Below, in pieces: positions 1-10,682 of a stretch of 64,000 bases of DNA. Position 1 is the first letter of the stretch; every line of letters begins with the position of its first letter. The notes under the pieces were generated by a model. The model was given only the letters and a program-made list of their open reading frames with translations, was not told the DNA's origin and did no database searches. The stretch is from Synechococcus sp. KORDI-52 (GTDB lineage: Bacteria > Cyanobacteriota > Cyanobacteriia > PCC-6307 > Cyanobiaceae), in assembly GCF_000737595.1 (NCBI RefSeq), contig NZ_CP006271.1:2356001-2420000 (forward strand), written 5' to 3'. The position numbers and the translations under genes are program-made.

Positions 1-1506
1 CGCGGCGTTCATTACGTGCTCCATGCCCCCCAGGGGGACACCTATGCCGATCTGCTGTTCACGATGATTGAACGGCGCGGACAGCGTCCACCGGTCACTT
101 ACACCACCTTTCAGGCCCGGGATCTCGGCGGGGACACCGCCGAACTGGTGAAACGGCATGTGCGTGAAGCGGTGGATCGCTTCCAGCCCGATGCCCTGCT
201 GGTGGGGGAAAGCTGCACCGCGGAGTTGATTCAGGATCAGCCCGGTGCCCTGGCCCAGGGCATGGGGCTCACCATGCCGGTGGTGAATCTGGAGCTGCCG
301 GCCTACAGCAAAAAGGAGAACTGGGGGGCCGCGGAAACCTTCTACCAACTGGTGCGCAACCTGCTGAAGGAGCAGGCACCAGCCAACAGCCCGCACGACC
401 CCAAGGCATGGCAACACCAGGGCCGCCGGCCCCGGATGAATCTGTTGGGCCCATCCCTGCTGGGCTTCCGCTGCCGGGACGATGTGTTGGAGGTGCAGAA
501 ACTGCTCACCCTGCACGGCATCGATGTGGGCGTGGTGGCACCGCTGGGGGCAGGCGTGGAGGATCTGCAGCGGATCCCCGATGCCGATCTCAACGTCTGC
601 CTCTATCCGGAGGTGGCGGAATCCAGCTGCAGCTGGCTGGAGCGCAATTTCGGCATGCCCTTCAGCCGAACGGTGCCGATTGGCGTGGGCGCCACCCATG
701 ACTTCCTCGTCGAAGTGCACGAGATGCTGGGGATGGAGCCCCCCGCTCACGACGAGGGCTACCGGCGCTCACGCCTGCCCTGGTATTCGGAATCCGTCGA
801 CTCCACGTACCTCACGGGCAAGCGGGTATTCATCTTTGGCGACGGCAGTCACGCCCTCGCCGCGGCCCGGATCTGCAGCGAGGAACTGGGTTTCATGGTG
901 GTGGGGCTGGGCACCTACAGCCGGGAGATGGCCCGGCCCGTTCGGGCCGCCGCCAAAGCCATGGGCCTGGAGGCCCTGATCAGTGACGACTACCTGGCGG
1001 TGGAAGCGGCCATGGCCGAAGCGGCACCGGAGCTGGTGCTGGGAACCCAGATGGAGCGCCACAGCGCCAAGCGGCTGGGGATTCCCTGCGCGGTGATCAG
1101 CACACCCATGCACGTGCAGGATGTGCCCGCCCGGATGAGTCCCCAGATGGGCTGGGAAGGGGCGAACGTGATCTTTGACGACTGGGTGCACCCGCTGATG
1201 ATGGGGTTGGAGGAACACCTGATCGGCATGTTCCGCCACGACTTCGAATTCGTGGATGGCCACCAGAGCCACCTGGGCCATGCCGGTGGTGCCGGCGCCG
1301 CCGACAGTTCCGGCTTGAGTGATATCCCAGGGGAGGGAGATGGTGCTCTGCATTGGACAGCCGATGGGGAAGCCGAGCTGAAGAAGATTCCCTTCTTTGT
1401 GCGAGGCAAGGTGCGACGCAACACCGAGACCTACGCCCGCGATATGGGCTGCCGGGAGATCAGCAGCGAAACGCTGTATGACGCCAAAGCCCACTTCAAG
1501 GCATGA
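1..1506 (+). CDS. chlB: Light-independent protochlorophyllide reductase subunit B (5' end outside window)
   Basis: This is the catalytic-component B subunit of dark-operative protochlorophyllide oxidoreductase (with ChlN), which reduces ring D of protochlorophyllide without light, using electrons from ChlL. The frame is open from the first base ([15 protein letters not shown]), so about 25 N-terminal residues lie upstream of the window; the GTG at 16 is internal. Family signatures visible include the [13 protein letters not shown] stretch, the nitrogenase-like core, and the C-terminal helical domain after about residue 430. chlL follows 150 bases later on the same strand, the usual arrangement, with chlN expected upstream. 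The 150-base gap after the stop is AT-rich and probably holds the chlL leader. Identification is secure. Confidence 0.97.
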   Translation, partial: RGVHYVLHAPQGDTYADLLFTMIERRGQRPPVTYTTFQARDLGGDTAELVKRHVREAVDRFQPDALLVGESCTAELIQDQPGALAQGMGLTMPVVNLELPAYSKKENWGAAETFYQLVRNLLKEQAPANSPHDPKAWQHQGRRPRMNLLGPSLLGFRCRDDVLEVQKLLTLHGIDVGVVAPLGAGVEDLQRIPDADLNVCLYPEVAESSCSWLERNFGMPFSRTVPIGVGATHDFLVEVHEMLGMEPPAHDEGYRRSRLPWYSESVDSTYLTGKRVFIFGDGSHALAAARICSEELGFMVVGLGTYSREMARPVRAAAKAMGLEALISDDYLAVEAAMAEAAPELVLGTQMERHSAKRLGIPCAVISTPMHVQDVPARMSPQMGWEGANVIFDDWVHPLMMGLEEHLIGMFRHDFEFVDGHQSHLGHAGGAGAADSSGLSDIPGEGDGALHWTADGEAELKKIPFFVRGKVRRNTETYARDMGCREISSETLYDAKAHFKA

Positions 1507-1593
1507 GCATTTGGACTCATTTATTTTTATTTAATTGAAAGAAATTCTGCTCTTACAGCTCAGTCACAAACCAGATCTTTCATTTCTTGGTGA

Positions 1594-2547
<954 letters not shown>

Positions 2548-2566
2548 CCGCCGGTCTTCAGCGGCG

Positions 2567-3580
<1,014 letters not shown>

Positions 3581-3589
3581 TCACGAATC

Positions 3590-3943
3590 TCAGCGCCAGA
3601 TCACGCGCAGGCGATTGGGGGCGATCCACTGATCCTGCTCGCTGATCAGACGCTTCTCTCCACCGATGCTGAACAGACGATCGAACCGTTGTTGCAGCGT
3701 TTCCAATTTGGCCGACTCAATGGAGACAACGGCCGATATTTCGTTGTGGCGATCCATCCGTTCCTGATAGGCCACCGACAAGCGGATCAAGCTCACGCAT
3801 CCCAAAACTACAAGACCTGCTTTGGCAGCCAAAGCTAGAAGGCTGCACTGCAGTTCCTGTTGGTCGGTCTGCCGCTGAATTGCAGCAGCCATGCTAGCTG
3901 CATCAGTTCGGGGAGCTGATCTTTGAACCTGGCTAGCGGTCAC
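3590..3943 (-). CDS. Conserved-looking small membrane protein of unknown function
   Basis: This 117-residue protein has one probable transmembrane segment (about 38-60, rich in Leu, Ala and Val) followed by a hydrophilic, possibly coiled stretch with a C-terminus rich in Arg, Trp and Ile. The start is uncertain: a GTG at 3943 or an ATG at 3892 (residue 18), the latter leaving the membrane segment intact. It lies about 70 bases upstream of por on the same strand and downstream of psaM, so it may share their transcript. I recognise no family and infer no function beyond membrane association. Confidence 0.55.
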   Translation of the reverse strand: MTASQVQRSAPRTDAASMAAAIQRQTDQQELQCSLLALAAKAGLVVLGCVSLIRLSVAYQERMDRHNEISAVVSIESAKLETLQQRFDRLFSIGGEKRLISEQDQWIAPNRLRVIWR

Positions 3944-4032
3944 CGCATCAGCACGAACATCCGCTTTTAACGTAATTCGCTCGCGCTGCCAAGATCAGCT
4001 CAACGTCCGTTGACCTGAAGCTCGGGTTGACC

Positions 4033-4137
4033 TCAGGCCTCATAAAGGCTGATGGAGAGACGCAGGGCCAGAACGGCGGCATGGGCAGCCACAACGAGGG
4101 CAATGAACACCTCAGGTGCAGACAGAACGGTTTCCAT
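4033..4137 (-). CDS. psaM: Photosystem I reaction center subunit XII (PsaM), 34 aa
   Basis: The minus strand encodes a 34-residue peptide beginning METVLSAPEVFIALVVAA and ending in LSISLYEA before TGA. It is a single transmembrane helix with the charged, Leu/Arg/Ser-rich C-terminus typical of PsaM, which stabilises photosystem I trimers in the thylakoid membrane. Its length (30-35 residues) matches the family. The start ATG sits in a conventional position, and the frame differs from the longer unrelated open frame over the same bases. It lies just upstream of the small membrane gene and por on the same strand and is head to head with the crr6 gene. Confidence 0.88.
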   Translation of the reverse strand: METVLSAPEVFIALVVAAHAAVLALRLSISLYEA

Positions 4138-4220
4138 GGGAGCCACGCATTAAACGGTCCCATTCTTCTCCGAGGGAGGGGCTACAGGCCATCATTCGCA
4201 AAGGCCTGTCACACCAGCCC

Positions 4221-4706
4221 ATGGATCCGGTTCTGATCGATGCCCCTGCCATCCGCGCCTTGGATCTGCGGCCTCTGAAGATCTGGAGCGATCAGCCACT
4301 AAACGCACTGCTCAGCCAGGGGCCGGGGCTCGAGCTGCGTTTCGATTGGCCCCGGGCCCAGGACGACCCTCGGGAACTGCCGGAATGCCCGGAGCCTCGC
4401 CTCTGGGCCCTGCGGGCCGATGCACGGTTCCCCTGGCTGCCCCTGCTGCTTGAACGCGACCATGGCAGCCTGATTCGCCATGTCGCCCTGGTGGTGCCCC
4501 ATAGTTTCAGCCGCAGCGAAGGCCTGCGTTTTGACCCAGAGGCCTTGGAGCTCTGGGTGACGCATCGGCTGATGCTGCTCGACGATCTCTGCCAGCAACA
4601 GTTGGGACGGCCCATGCGAGGCAACCTGTCGCAGATGGCCGCAGCCCTCGGTTATGAGCTCGATGCAGGGTTCTGGTCGTTGCTGAACCAAGCTGCTAGC
4701 CGCTAG
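4221..4706 (+). CDS. CRR6-family NdhI maturation factor
   Basis: The 161-residue protein matches the CRR6 (chlororespiratory reduction 6, DUF1817) family, needed to assemble subunit NdhI of the photosynthetic NDH-1 complex in cyanobacteria and chloroplasts. Family landmarks seen are DPRELPECPEPRLWALR near residues 50-66, a FPWLPLLLE stretch, LVVPHSFSRSEGL and the FDPEALELWVTHR block. The ATG at 4221 is preferred to an in-frame start at 4116, which would run back through psaM and add unrelated sequence. It ends three bases before the stop of the convergent TSUP permease; a perfect palindrome covers both stop codons. Confidence 0.85.
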   Translation: MDPVLIDAPAIRALDLRPLKIWSDQPLNALLSQGPGLELRFDWPRAQDDPRELPECPEPRLWALRADARFPWLPLLLERDHGSLIRHVALVVPHSFSRSEGLRFDPEALELWVTHRLMLLDDLCQQQLGRPMRGNLSQMAAALGYELDAGFWSLLNQAASR

Positions 4707-4711
4707 CAGCT
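4691..4711. repeat. Perfect 10-bp-arm palindrome spanning two convergent stop codons
   Basis: Arms AGCTGCTAGC and GCTAGCAGCT flank a single central C. The hairpin contains the TAG of the CRR6 gene and most of the reverse-strand TAG of the TSUP permease gene. No T-run follows on either strand, so it is not a classical intrinsic terminator, but it could mark and stabilise both 3' ends. Confidence 0.6.
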
Positions 4712-5477
4712 AGGCCAGCCAGAGCTGGAGGGCCCGCCTGGAGCTGTCGATCGCCAGGATGATCGCGAGCCCCCGCAGACAACGCACCAGAAGAGCCGCA
4801 TCAAACTGATCGAGACGGCTGGCCGTCCACTGGGCGGCGATGGCTGCCACCCCTCCCAGCAGCAGGCCCATCAGAGGAACCCCTCGTCCTTCATGCAGGA
4901 ACTGCAGGGATGCTGCGCTGGCTGAGCAGAGCACCGCCACCGTGCTGAGCCGCACGGCCTGATGAATCGGCACAGACATCGGACCGCTCATCAGGGGCAC
5001 CATCACCAGACCACCACCCAGACCAAGCATGCCAGCGGTCCAACCGGCGATGCAGCCCACACCAGCCAACTGCGGTGCGGTGCTGTCATCGACCTCCTCG
5101 CTGGCCTCCAGCTCAGGCCGTTCGCGAACGCAAAACGCCAGCACGAGATACATCAGCGTCTGCATGGCCAGCAGAATCCAGCCCGCCGCCAAACCGGCCA
5201 AGCCACCGAACAGCAGTGCCGAGCCGAAGGCGGCCAAGCCGATGGCGAGTCCCGGCCGGGTCGGCAACCGCCCTTGGCGCAGGTGGGTGATGGTGCCCGC
5301 CAACGCTGTGGGCACAATGGCGAAACTGCTTGTGGCCAGTGCCTGATGGGGCGGGAGATCAAGCCAGAGCAGGAGCGGGGCAAAGATCAGGCCTCCGCCA
5401 ATTCCCAACAGTCCAGCCAAGCCCCCCGCCAGCAGGCCCAAGGCGATCAGGATCGGCACATCCCACCATGGCACCAC
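4710..5477 (-). CDS. TSUP (TauE/SafE) family membrane permease
   Basis: The protein has about eight hydrophobic segments and the duplicated Gly-rich signature of the TSUP family: LLGIGGGLIFAPLLLWLDLP in the first half and GMLGLGGGLVMVPL in the second. Members export or import small anions such as sulfite, sulfonates or organic acids; the substrate cannot be told from sequence. The start is placed at a GTG at 5477 (VVPWWDVPILIALG), which gives about 255 residues, the usual length. The frame stays open upstream to 5798 but that part overlaps the divergent ligase gene and is not membrane-like. Only about 12 bases separate the two divergent starts. Confidence 0.85.
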   Translation of the reverse strand: MVPWWDVPILIALGLLAGGLAGLLGIGGGLIFAPLLLWLDLPPHQALATSSFAIVPTALAGTITHLRQGRLPTRPGLAIGLAAFGSALLFGGLAGLAAGWILLAMQTLMYLVLAFCVRERPELEASEEVDDSTAPQLAGVGCIAGWTAGMLGLGGGLVMVPLMSGPMSVPIHQAVRLSTVAVLCSASAASLQFLHEGRGVPLMGLLLGGVAAIAAQWTASRLDQFDAALLVRCLRGLAIILAIDSSRRALQLWLA

Positions 5478-5489
5478 GGCGTGCGATCG

Positions 5490-6221
5490 ATGCTTCCCTC
5501 CAGCATGCCCGCAACCGGGCGTCTGCTTCCCACGCAGCCAGGGGATGGACACACCCAGATGACGTTGGATGCCTGGCTTCTGAAGCGAAGCCAAGGTCCG
5601 GCTCTGCGTTTTTACCGCTGGGATGGGCCCTGGCTGTCGCTGGGACGCCATCAACACCACTGGCCAGAGCACTGGAATGATCTGGCCCGCCGCGGCCGCA
5701 TCAACCTGGTGCGACGTCCCAGCGGAGGCCGGGCCGTGCTCCATGCCGGGGGTCTCACCTACGCCTTGATTTGGCCGGATGCACCCCGGCGACGCCAAGA
5801 GGCCTACCGCGAGGCCTGTCAGTGGTTGATCGATGGCTTCCAGGATCTAGGGCTAGCGCTGCACTTCGGTTCCGACCCGGCTGGTACCGAGGCCAACAAC
5901 TGTTTCGCCACGGCAACGGTGGCCGACCTGGTGGATCCGTGTGGCGTCAAACGGGTCGGCAGCGCCCAGCGCTGGCAGAACGGCCGCCTGCTTCAGCACG
6001 GCGAAATCCTGCTGGATCCCCCTGCTGAGCTCTGGGAAGAGGTGTTTGAAGAAGCGGCACCGGCGGCTGCTCCGGCTCGGATCAACCGGCTGGAGCTGGA
6101 TCAGCACTTGCGTCAGAGCCTGGTTGAGACCTGGAGCCACTGCCGTTGGCAGATGCAGCCCCTGATGCCCGAAGAAATTCAGGAGTTGGAGGACGAGTTG
6201 GCATCCGGCTCTGCGCTCTGA
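5490..6221 (+). CDS. Lipoate-protein ligase / octanoyltransferase (LipM-like) family
   Basis: A biotin/lipoate A/B transferase fold is indicated by QMTLDAWLL near the start, the RRPSGGRAVLH motif at about residues 70-80, ANNCFA with the cysteine used by LipM-type octanoyltransferases, the VKRVGSAQ motif with the conserved lysine, and LLQHGEILL. Such enzymes attach octanoate or lipoate to the glycine-cleavage H protein and 2-oxoacid dehydrogenase E2 subunits. The start is the ATG at 5490 (243 residues); 5505 is an alternative. An in-frame opening back to 4962 is antisense to the permease and is ignored. The last 43 bases overlap the convergent site-2 protease gene. Ligase versus octanoyltransferase activity is not settled. 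Confidence 0.82.
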   Translation: MLPSSMPATGRLLPTQPGDGHTQMTLDAWLLKRSQGPALRFYRWDGPWLSLGRHQHHWPEHWNDLARRGRINLVRRPSGGRAVLHAGGLTYALIWPDAPRRRQEAYREACQWLIDGFQDLGLALHFGSDPAGTEANNCFATATVADLVDPCGVKRVGSAQRWQNGRLLQHGEILLDPPAELWEEVFEEAAPAAAPARINRLELDQHLRQSLVETWSHCRWQMQPLMPEEIQELEDELASGSAL

Positions 6222-7489
6222 GACTGCATCGTCTGCACCATCTGCGGAAGCATGGCTAGGCCCAGGGGATAGCCGTTGCGCTTGCGCGCCTCATCAAGGA
6301 TGGCCGGGGGCAGGGTCACCCCGAGACGTTTCAGCACAGCATCACCCACATTCATGCGGTCAAGGGTTCCGGAGGGAAGCCCTGCAGCACTCATCACCAA
6401 AAGGCGTCCCTGGGAGGACTCCTCCAGGGCGGGCACCGCGTCCACCAAGCCTGCGGAACCAACGATGGACGGCAGGTCCGAGAGGGGCCGCAGATGATCC
6501 TCGAGGCGCTGTTGATCCCACTGCTGCACGGGCAACAGTTTCAAGGGCTGATCGTCGATCCACCCCACCCAACGGCCGCTCTTACAGACCAGCACCCAAT
6601 CGGCAGGTCCCTCCGCCTCGCTGGCCGTCAGCCGCAGCTGACTGAGGCGCCGCAAGGTCTGATCCGCCTCCAGCACGCGAAAACGTTTGCCCGCCGCAGC
6701 CTCCACCTTCAGCTCGCGCAACACGGTCTGCAACTGAAGCATCTGGGTCTGGCTGCGGTTGGCACCCAACCCGAACCAGCCAATCAACATCAGCAGGATC
6801 CCGTTGAGCCCCCAGCCCTGCCAGAGCAGGACACCGCCCAACAGGATCATCAGCATCGACAAAGCCCGTCCGGACGCCGATGCCACCTGAACGCCCTTCT
6901 GCTGACTGCCGCTCAGCTGCCAGACCAAAGCCTTGAGGATCAGCCCGCCATCAAGGGGCAGCCCGGGCAAGAGATTGAACAAGCCGAGCATCAAGTTGAG
7001 CAAACCCACCTGACTCAACAACTGTCTGGCCAGGGGTTGGCTTTCAGACAGCGCTGCAGCCCCCGCCAACATCCCGAAGGCCAGCACCAAACTCACGATC
7101 GGACCAGCAGCCGCAATGCGCAGATTGCCCATGGCGGTGGGGCATTCCTTCTCGACCCGCGCGATGCCGCCCAGATGAAACAAGGTGATGCTCAACACCT
7201 TCACCCCTTCCCGCAGGGCCATCAGGGCATGGCCCAATTCATGCAGCAGCACGGAGCTGAACAGAAGCAAGGTGGTCAGCAAGCCCAGCCCCCAACTCAC
7301 CGTTACCGAGGCCGTGGTCGCGTAGCGGGATTGAAACAACGTGGTGAAGATCGCCACGGCAAACAACCAGCTGGGCTGAAGCCGCAAGGGAATTCCGCCA
7401 ATCTTGAGCACCTGCCAGCCCTCTCCCACCGCCAATCCCGTCGTGTGCCGCTGCTGCGGACTGTCATCCACGATCCTAGGGAGAGCCAT
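6179..7489 (-). CDS. M50-family site-2 protease (membrane zinc metalloprotease)
   Basis: The protein (436 residues) is an intramembrane protease of the SpoIVFB/S2P class. The zinc motif HELGH is at residues 83-87 within a transmembrane helix, and the second ligand motif NLLPGLPLDGG is at about 172-182, also in a helix. About six membrane segments precede a roughly 180-residue cytosolic C-terminal domain that may be a CBS-pair remnant. The ATG at 7489 is 2 bases from the divergent trpF start; a GTG at 7429 (before EGWQVLKIGGIPLR) would leave a normal intergenic gap and matches where the conserved core begins, so the start is open. The substrate is unknown. Confidence 0.85.
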   Translation of the reverse strand: MALPRIVDDSPQQRHTTGLAVGEGWQVLKIGGIPLRLQPSWLFAVAIFTTLFQSRYATTASVTVSWGLGLLTTLLLFSSVLLHELGHALMALREGVKVLSITLFHLGGIARVEKECPTAMGNLRIAAAGPIVSLVLAFGMLAGAAALSESQPLARQLLSQVGLLNLMLGLFNLLPGLPLDGGLILKALVWQLSGSQQKGVQVASASGRALSMLMILLGGVLLWQGWGLNGILLMLIGWFGLGANRSQTQMLQLQTVLRELKVEAAAGKRFRVLEADQTLRRLSQLRLTASEAEGPADWVLVCKSGRWVGWIDDQPLKLLPVQQWDQQRLEDHLRPLSDLPSIVGSAGLVDAVPALEESSQGRLLVMSAAGLPSGTLDRMNVGDAVLKRLGVTLPPAILDEARKRNGYPLGLAMLPQMVQTMQSQSAEPDANSSSNS

Positions 7490-7491
7490 CG

Positions 7492-8166
7492 ATGCAGCCC
7501 TTGCGTGATCCCCGCCCCACTCCAGACCTCAAGATCTGTGGGATCACCGACCCCGAGCAGGCCTTGGCGATTGCACGGATGGGCGTCCGGGCGATTGGCG
7601 TGATCGGCGTTCCCGCCACCCCACGCTTTGTTGAACCAGCCCAGCGCAGGACCTTGTTCCAGCTGCTGGAACAACAGCATCCCGAGCTGCATCGCGTTTG
7701 GGTGGTGGCGAGACCCGAAGCTGCCGCCCTCGAAGAAGCGCTCAACGGTGCGGGGAAGCCCTCCGTGGTGCAGCTGCACGGCAACGAGTCCGTCGAATGC
7801 TGCCAACGCTTGAAACAGCGTTACCCCCGGCAGCAGTGGTGGAAAGCGTTGCGGGTGCGTGAACCCGACGATCTCAAGCAGCTCGAGCAGTACGCGCCCC
7901 ATGTGGATGCCCTGCTGCTCGATGCCTGGAGCGCCGATCAACTGGGAGGGACCGGGCACCGGATCCCTCTTGATTGGCTGGCTGAAACCGAGCTATCGGT
8001 GCCGTGGTGGCTGGCGGGGGGAGTGAGCGCGGAGTGGGTTCCAGAACTGCTCAGTCGCGTCACGCCTCAGGGGCTCGATGCTTCCAGTCGGCTGGAGGAA
8101 CGGCCGGGATGGAAAAACCTCGACAAGGTTCAAGCCCTTGTCGAGGCCGTGAAGTCGAGACCGTAA
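7492..8166 (+). CDS. trpF: Phosphoribosylanthranilate isomerase
   Basis: This enzyme catalyses the third step of tryptophan synthesis, the Amadori isomerisation of phosphoribosylanthranilate. The 224-residue TIM-barrel protein shows LKICGIT with the catalytic cysteine at about C16, VVQLHGNE, the catalytic-aspartate strand LLLDAWSADQLGGTG, the phosphate-binding LAGGVS, and GLDASSRLE near the C-terminus. It stands alone, not next to other trp genes, as is common in cyanobacteria. Its start lies almost back to back with the divergent protease gene. Confidence 0.95.
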   Translation: MQPLRDPRPTPDLKICGITDPEQALAIARMGVRAIGVIGVPATPRFVEPAQRRTLFQLLEQQHPELHRVWVVARPEAAALEEALNGAGKPSVVQLHGNESVECCQRLKQRYPRQQWWKALRVREPDDLKQLEQYAPHVDALLLDAWSADQLGGTGHRIPLDWLAETELSVPWWLAGGVSAEWVPELLSRVTPQGLDASSRLEERPGWKNLDKVQALVEAVKSRP

Positions 8167-8188
8167 AACTACGTTGAATCGCTGCTGA

Positions 8189-8932
8189 TCAGGTGCTGAG
8201 CAGCGCTTCCTGCTGACGCACCAGCTCAAAGAACTCCTGCTTGAGGCTGGGGTCATGGCGGAAATCGCCGCGCACCACGGAGTTCACCATGCTGGTTTGG
8301 GGCTCCTTCACCCCACGCCACTTCATGCAGTAATGCTGTGCCTTGATGATGATGCCGAGACCCTGGGGCTCACAGAGCTTCTCGATTTCATCGGCAAGGA
8401 TCATCACAGCCTCTTCCTGGATGTGAGGACGGGAGAAGACCCAGTCAGCCACGCGGGTGAACTTGGAGAGGCCGATCACCCGGGCACCCGGCTTGATCCC
8501 GATCCAGCAGTTGCCCATGATCGGCACCAGGTGGTGTGAACAGGCCGAGCGAACCGTGATTGGGCCAACGGTGTAGATCTCATCCAGCTGTTTCACATTG
8601 GGGAAGCTGGCCACCTTGGGCTGATGGTGGTAGCGCCCCTTGAACACCTCCTGGAGGTACATCTTGGCGACGCGCTCGGCCGTCTCATGGGTGTTGTGGT
8701 CGTTATCGATATCGATCACCAGGCTGCGCAGCAGGTCGCGAACCTTGTCTGCAACTTCAACCTGAAGCTGATCCAGTTCACCGGGCTGAAGATGATCAGC
8801 GATGTTGTCGTTCGCCAGGAAGGAGGCGCCCGCCTCCCTCAATCGCTCACGGATGCGCGCTGAAACCTGGGGATTCAAGCTGCCGTTGCCGTTGGCGACG
8901 CCGTTGGAAACGAAAGGGACTGTGGAGGTCAT
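8189..8932 (-). CDS. folE: GTP cyclohydrolase I
   Basis: The enzyme converts GTP to dihydroneopterin triphosphate, the first step of folate and pterin synthesis. The 247-residue protein has zinc-site residues in SACSHHLVPIMGNCWIG (a serine replaces the more common Glu of the CEHH motif) and in AQHYCMKWRG, plus the GLSKFTRV and SRPHIQE blocks. An N-terminal extension of about 50 residues is low in conserved features. It is last in the minus-strand run accA, SDR, folE, starting 9 bases after the SDR stop. Confidence 0.95.
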   Translation of the reverse strand: MTSTVPFVSNGVANGNGSLNPQVSARIRERLREAGASFLANDNIADHLQPGELDQLQVEVADKVRDLLRSLVIDIDNDHNTHETAERVAKMYLQEVFKGRYHHQPKVASFPNVKQLDEIYTVGPITVRSACSHHLVPIMGNCWIGIKPGARVIGLSKFTRVADWVFSRPHIQEEAVMILADEIEKLCEPQGLGIIIKAQHYCMKWRGVKEPQTSMVNSVVRGDFRHDPSLKQEFFELVRQQEALLST

Positions 8933-8941
8933 GGTGTTCGT

Positions 8942-9649
8942 TCAGAAGGCGCCGGCGGCCGGCATAAGGGTGAGGTCTTCGATCAACTGGTTGCTGGGTT
9001 GCATCGCCAGATTCGCCAGTGTTTCTGCCGCCTGATCGACAGAGAGCATGGCACGACGATCGAAATCGCTTTGTACGGTTTCCGCGTCCCACAGTGGTGT
9101 GTTCACGGCCCCAAGAGTGAGGGTGCAGGCACGAATGCCGTTGCTCCGTTCCTCTTCTGCCAGGCAGCGGGTGAAGCTGGCCAAGGCAGCTTTGCTGACG
9201 CAATACGCACCCCATTGAGGAAAAGCATTGCGGGCGGCATGGCTGCTGATGTTGATCACCAACCCGCCGTTCTCGCGCATGGCGGGAACAACAGCGGCAC
9301 AAACCTGCATCACGCTGGTGACATTCAGCTGTAGCAGCCATTGCCAACGCTCGATCGGCATGGCCAAGAGATCGCCGGTGTAGGCAGCGCCCGCGTTGTT
9401 GATCAACACCGAAGGGATCTCACCCCGCTGCAACAACCCAGCCATCGCCGCAGCGATGCCATCAGGCTGGGTCAGATCAATGGCAGCAGACGCCACAGAA
9501 ACGTCTTTGGCGCTGAGCTCAGCAGCCAGTTGATCCAACTGATCAGCACTGCGCGCAGCGAGCAGTAGGTCCCAGCCCTGCTGAGCCAGAAGCTCAGCTG
9601 TGCGTCGACCAATGCCTCGGCTCGCACCTGTAATTAGAGCCGTTGGCAA
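8942..9649 (-). CDS. Short-chain dehydrogenase/reductase
   Basis: A classical SDR of 235 residues: the NAD(P)-binding motif TGASRGIG is at about 7-14, the structural NNAG at about 88-91, the catalytic serine in NISSHAA and the YCVSK Tyr/Lys pair near 150-155. The substrate cannot be read from the sequence. Its place between accA and folE, downstream of aar and ado, allows a role in aldehyde, fatty-acid or pterin metabolism, but this is only contextual. Similarity to sepiapterin-reductase-like SDRs is possible given the neighbouring folE, but I cannot confirm it. Confidence 0.85.
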   Translation of the reverse strand: MPTALITGASRGIGRRTAELLAQQGWDLLLAARSADQLDQLAAELSAKDVSVASAAIDLTQPDGIAAAMAGLLQRGEIPSVLINNAGAAYTGDLLAMPIERWQWLLQLNVTSVMQVCAAVVPAMRENGGLVINISSHAARNAFPQWGAYCVSKAALASFTRCLAEEERSNGIRACTLTLGAVNTPLWDAETVQSDFDRRAMLSVDQAAETLANLAMQPSNQLIEDLTLMPAAGAF

Positions 9650-9673
9650 AAACCGTTAGCAAACCACGACACT

Positions 9674-10663
9674 TTAAGCGGCTTTATCGACATCCTGTGA
9701 CGTTTTTTCGAGGAAACGCCCCATGGCCCTGAATTTGGAGTACCTCGCATCGCGAAGTTGCTGTTCCGAAAGGCTCAACAGTTGGTCGAGGTGACGCTCG
9801 ATCGCCGCCCGCAGGTTTTCTCCGGCCTCCAGCGGTGCCCAATTGTTACCACCAGAGGGCTCCTCGAGCACCTCATCCACCACCCCAAGCTCCAGCAGGT
9901 CACGACCCGTAATCCGCAAGGCTGCCGCCGCATCAGGCGCCTTGGCCGCATCGCGCCAAAGGATCGAGGCACAGGCCTCAGGACTGGCCACCGTGTAGAC
10001 GCTGTGCTCAAACATCAGCAACCGGTCGGCCACACCGATGCCCAAGGCACCACCTGAACCGCCTTCACCGATCACGGTGGCAATCACAGGAACCCGCAAG
10101 CGGAACATCTCCCGCAGGTTGACAGCGATCGCCTCACCCTGACCCTGCTCCTCGGCCTCAAGGCCGGCATAGGCGCCAGGGGTATCGATGAAGGTGAGAA
10201 TCGGCAGTCGGAAACGATCGGCGTGGTCCATCAACCGCATCGCTTTGCGGTAGCCACCGGGAGCAGCCATCCCGAAATTGCGGGCGACGTTCTCCTTGGT
10301 GTCGCGCCCTTTCTGATGACCAATCAACATCACCGGGCGATTCCCCACCCTTCCGACACCACCAATCAAAGCCTGATCGTCATTGCCGCGACGGTCTCCA
10401 TGCAGTTCAACCCAGTCGTCACAGAACATCTGGATGAAATCCAACGTGCTGGGGCGCTGCGGGTGCCGGGCAACCTGAATCTTCTGAGCGGGCGACAGCC
10501 CCTGAAAGATCTCCTGACGCCGACGGGCAGCGAGGCTTTCCAGTTGCTGGAGCTGCTGCGAGACGTCGACTTCCGAATCCCGGGCCAGCTGGCGGATCTG
10601 CTCAATCTGCTGCTCCAGCTCAACCAGCGGTTTTTCGAACTCAAGCAGGGGTCGACGGGGCAT
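9674..10663 (-). CDS. accA: Acetyl-CoA carboxylase carboxyltransferase subunit alpha
   Basis: AccA with AccD transfers the carboxyl group from biotin to acetyl-CoA, making malonyl-CoA for fatty-acid synthesis. The 329-residue protein carries the family segments [23 protein letters not shown], the [22 protein letters not shown] block and the oxyanion [12 protein letters not shown] region. The length is typical. It is 19 bases downstream of aar on the same strand, a linkage that would place malonyl-CoA supply and acyl-ACP use in one transcription unit. Confidence 0.96.
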   Translation of the reverse strand: MPRRPLLEFEKPLVELEQQIEQIRQLARDSEVDVSQQLQQLESLAARRRQEIFQGLSPAQKIQVARHPQRPSTLDFIQMFCDDWVELHGDRRGNDDQALIGGVGRVGNRPVMLIGHQKGRDTKENVARNFGMAAPGGYRKAMRLMDHADRFRLPILTFIDTPGAYAGLEAEEQGQGEAIAVNLREMFRLRVPVIATVIGEGGSGGALGIGVADRLLMFEHSVYTVASPEACASILWRDAAKAPDAAAALRITGRDLLELGVVDEVLEEPSGGNNWAPLEAGENLRAAIERHLDQLLSLSEQQLRDARYSKFRAMGRFLEKTSQDVDKAA

Positions 10664-10682
10664 GGATCTGGCTCTTCGGGGT

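Noticed and set aside
769-1494. Long open frame on the minus strand inside chlB
   Set aside because: Shadow of a strongly CTG/GCC-rich gene; no family match and no regular start or ribosome-binding site.
10124-10131. HIP1-type octamer GCGATCGC (also near 32938 and 61453)
   Set aside because: Too few copies for the enrichment seen in freshwater strains; consistent with chance at this GC content.
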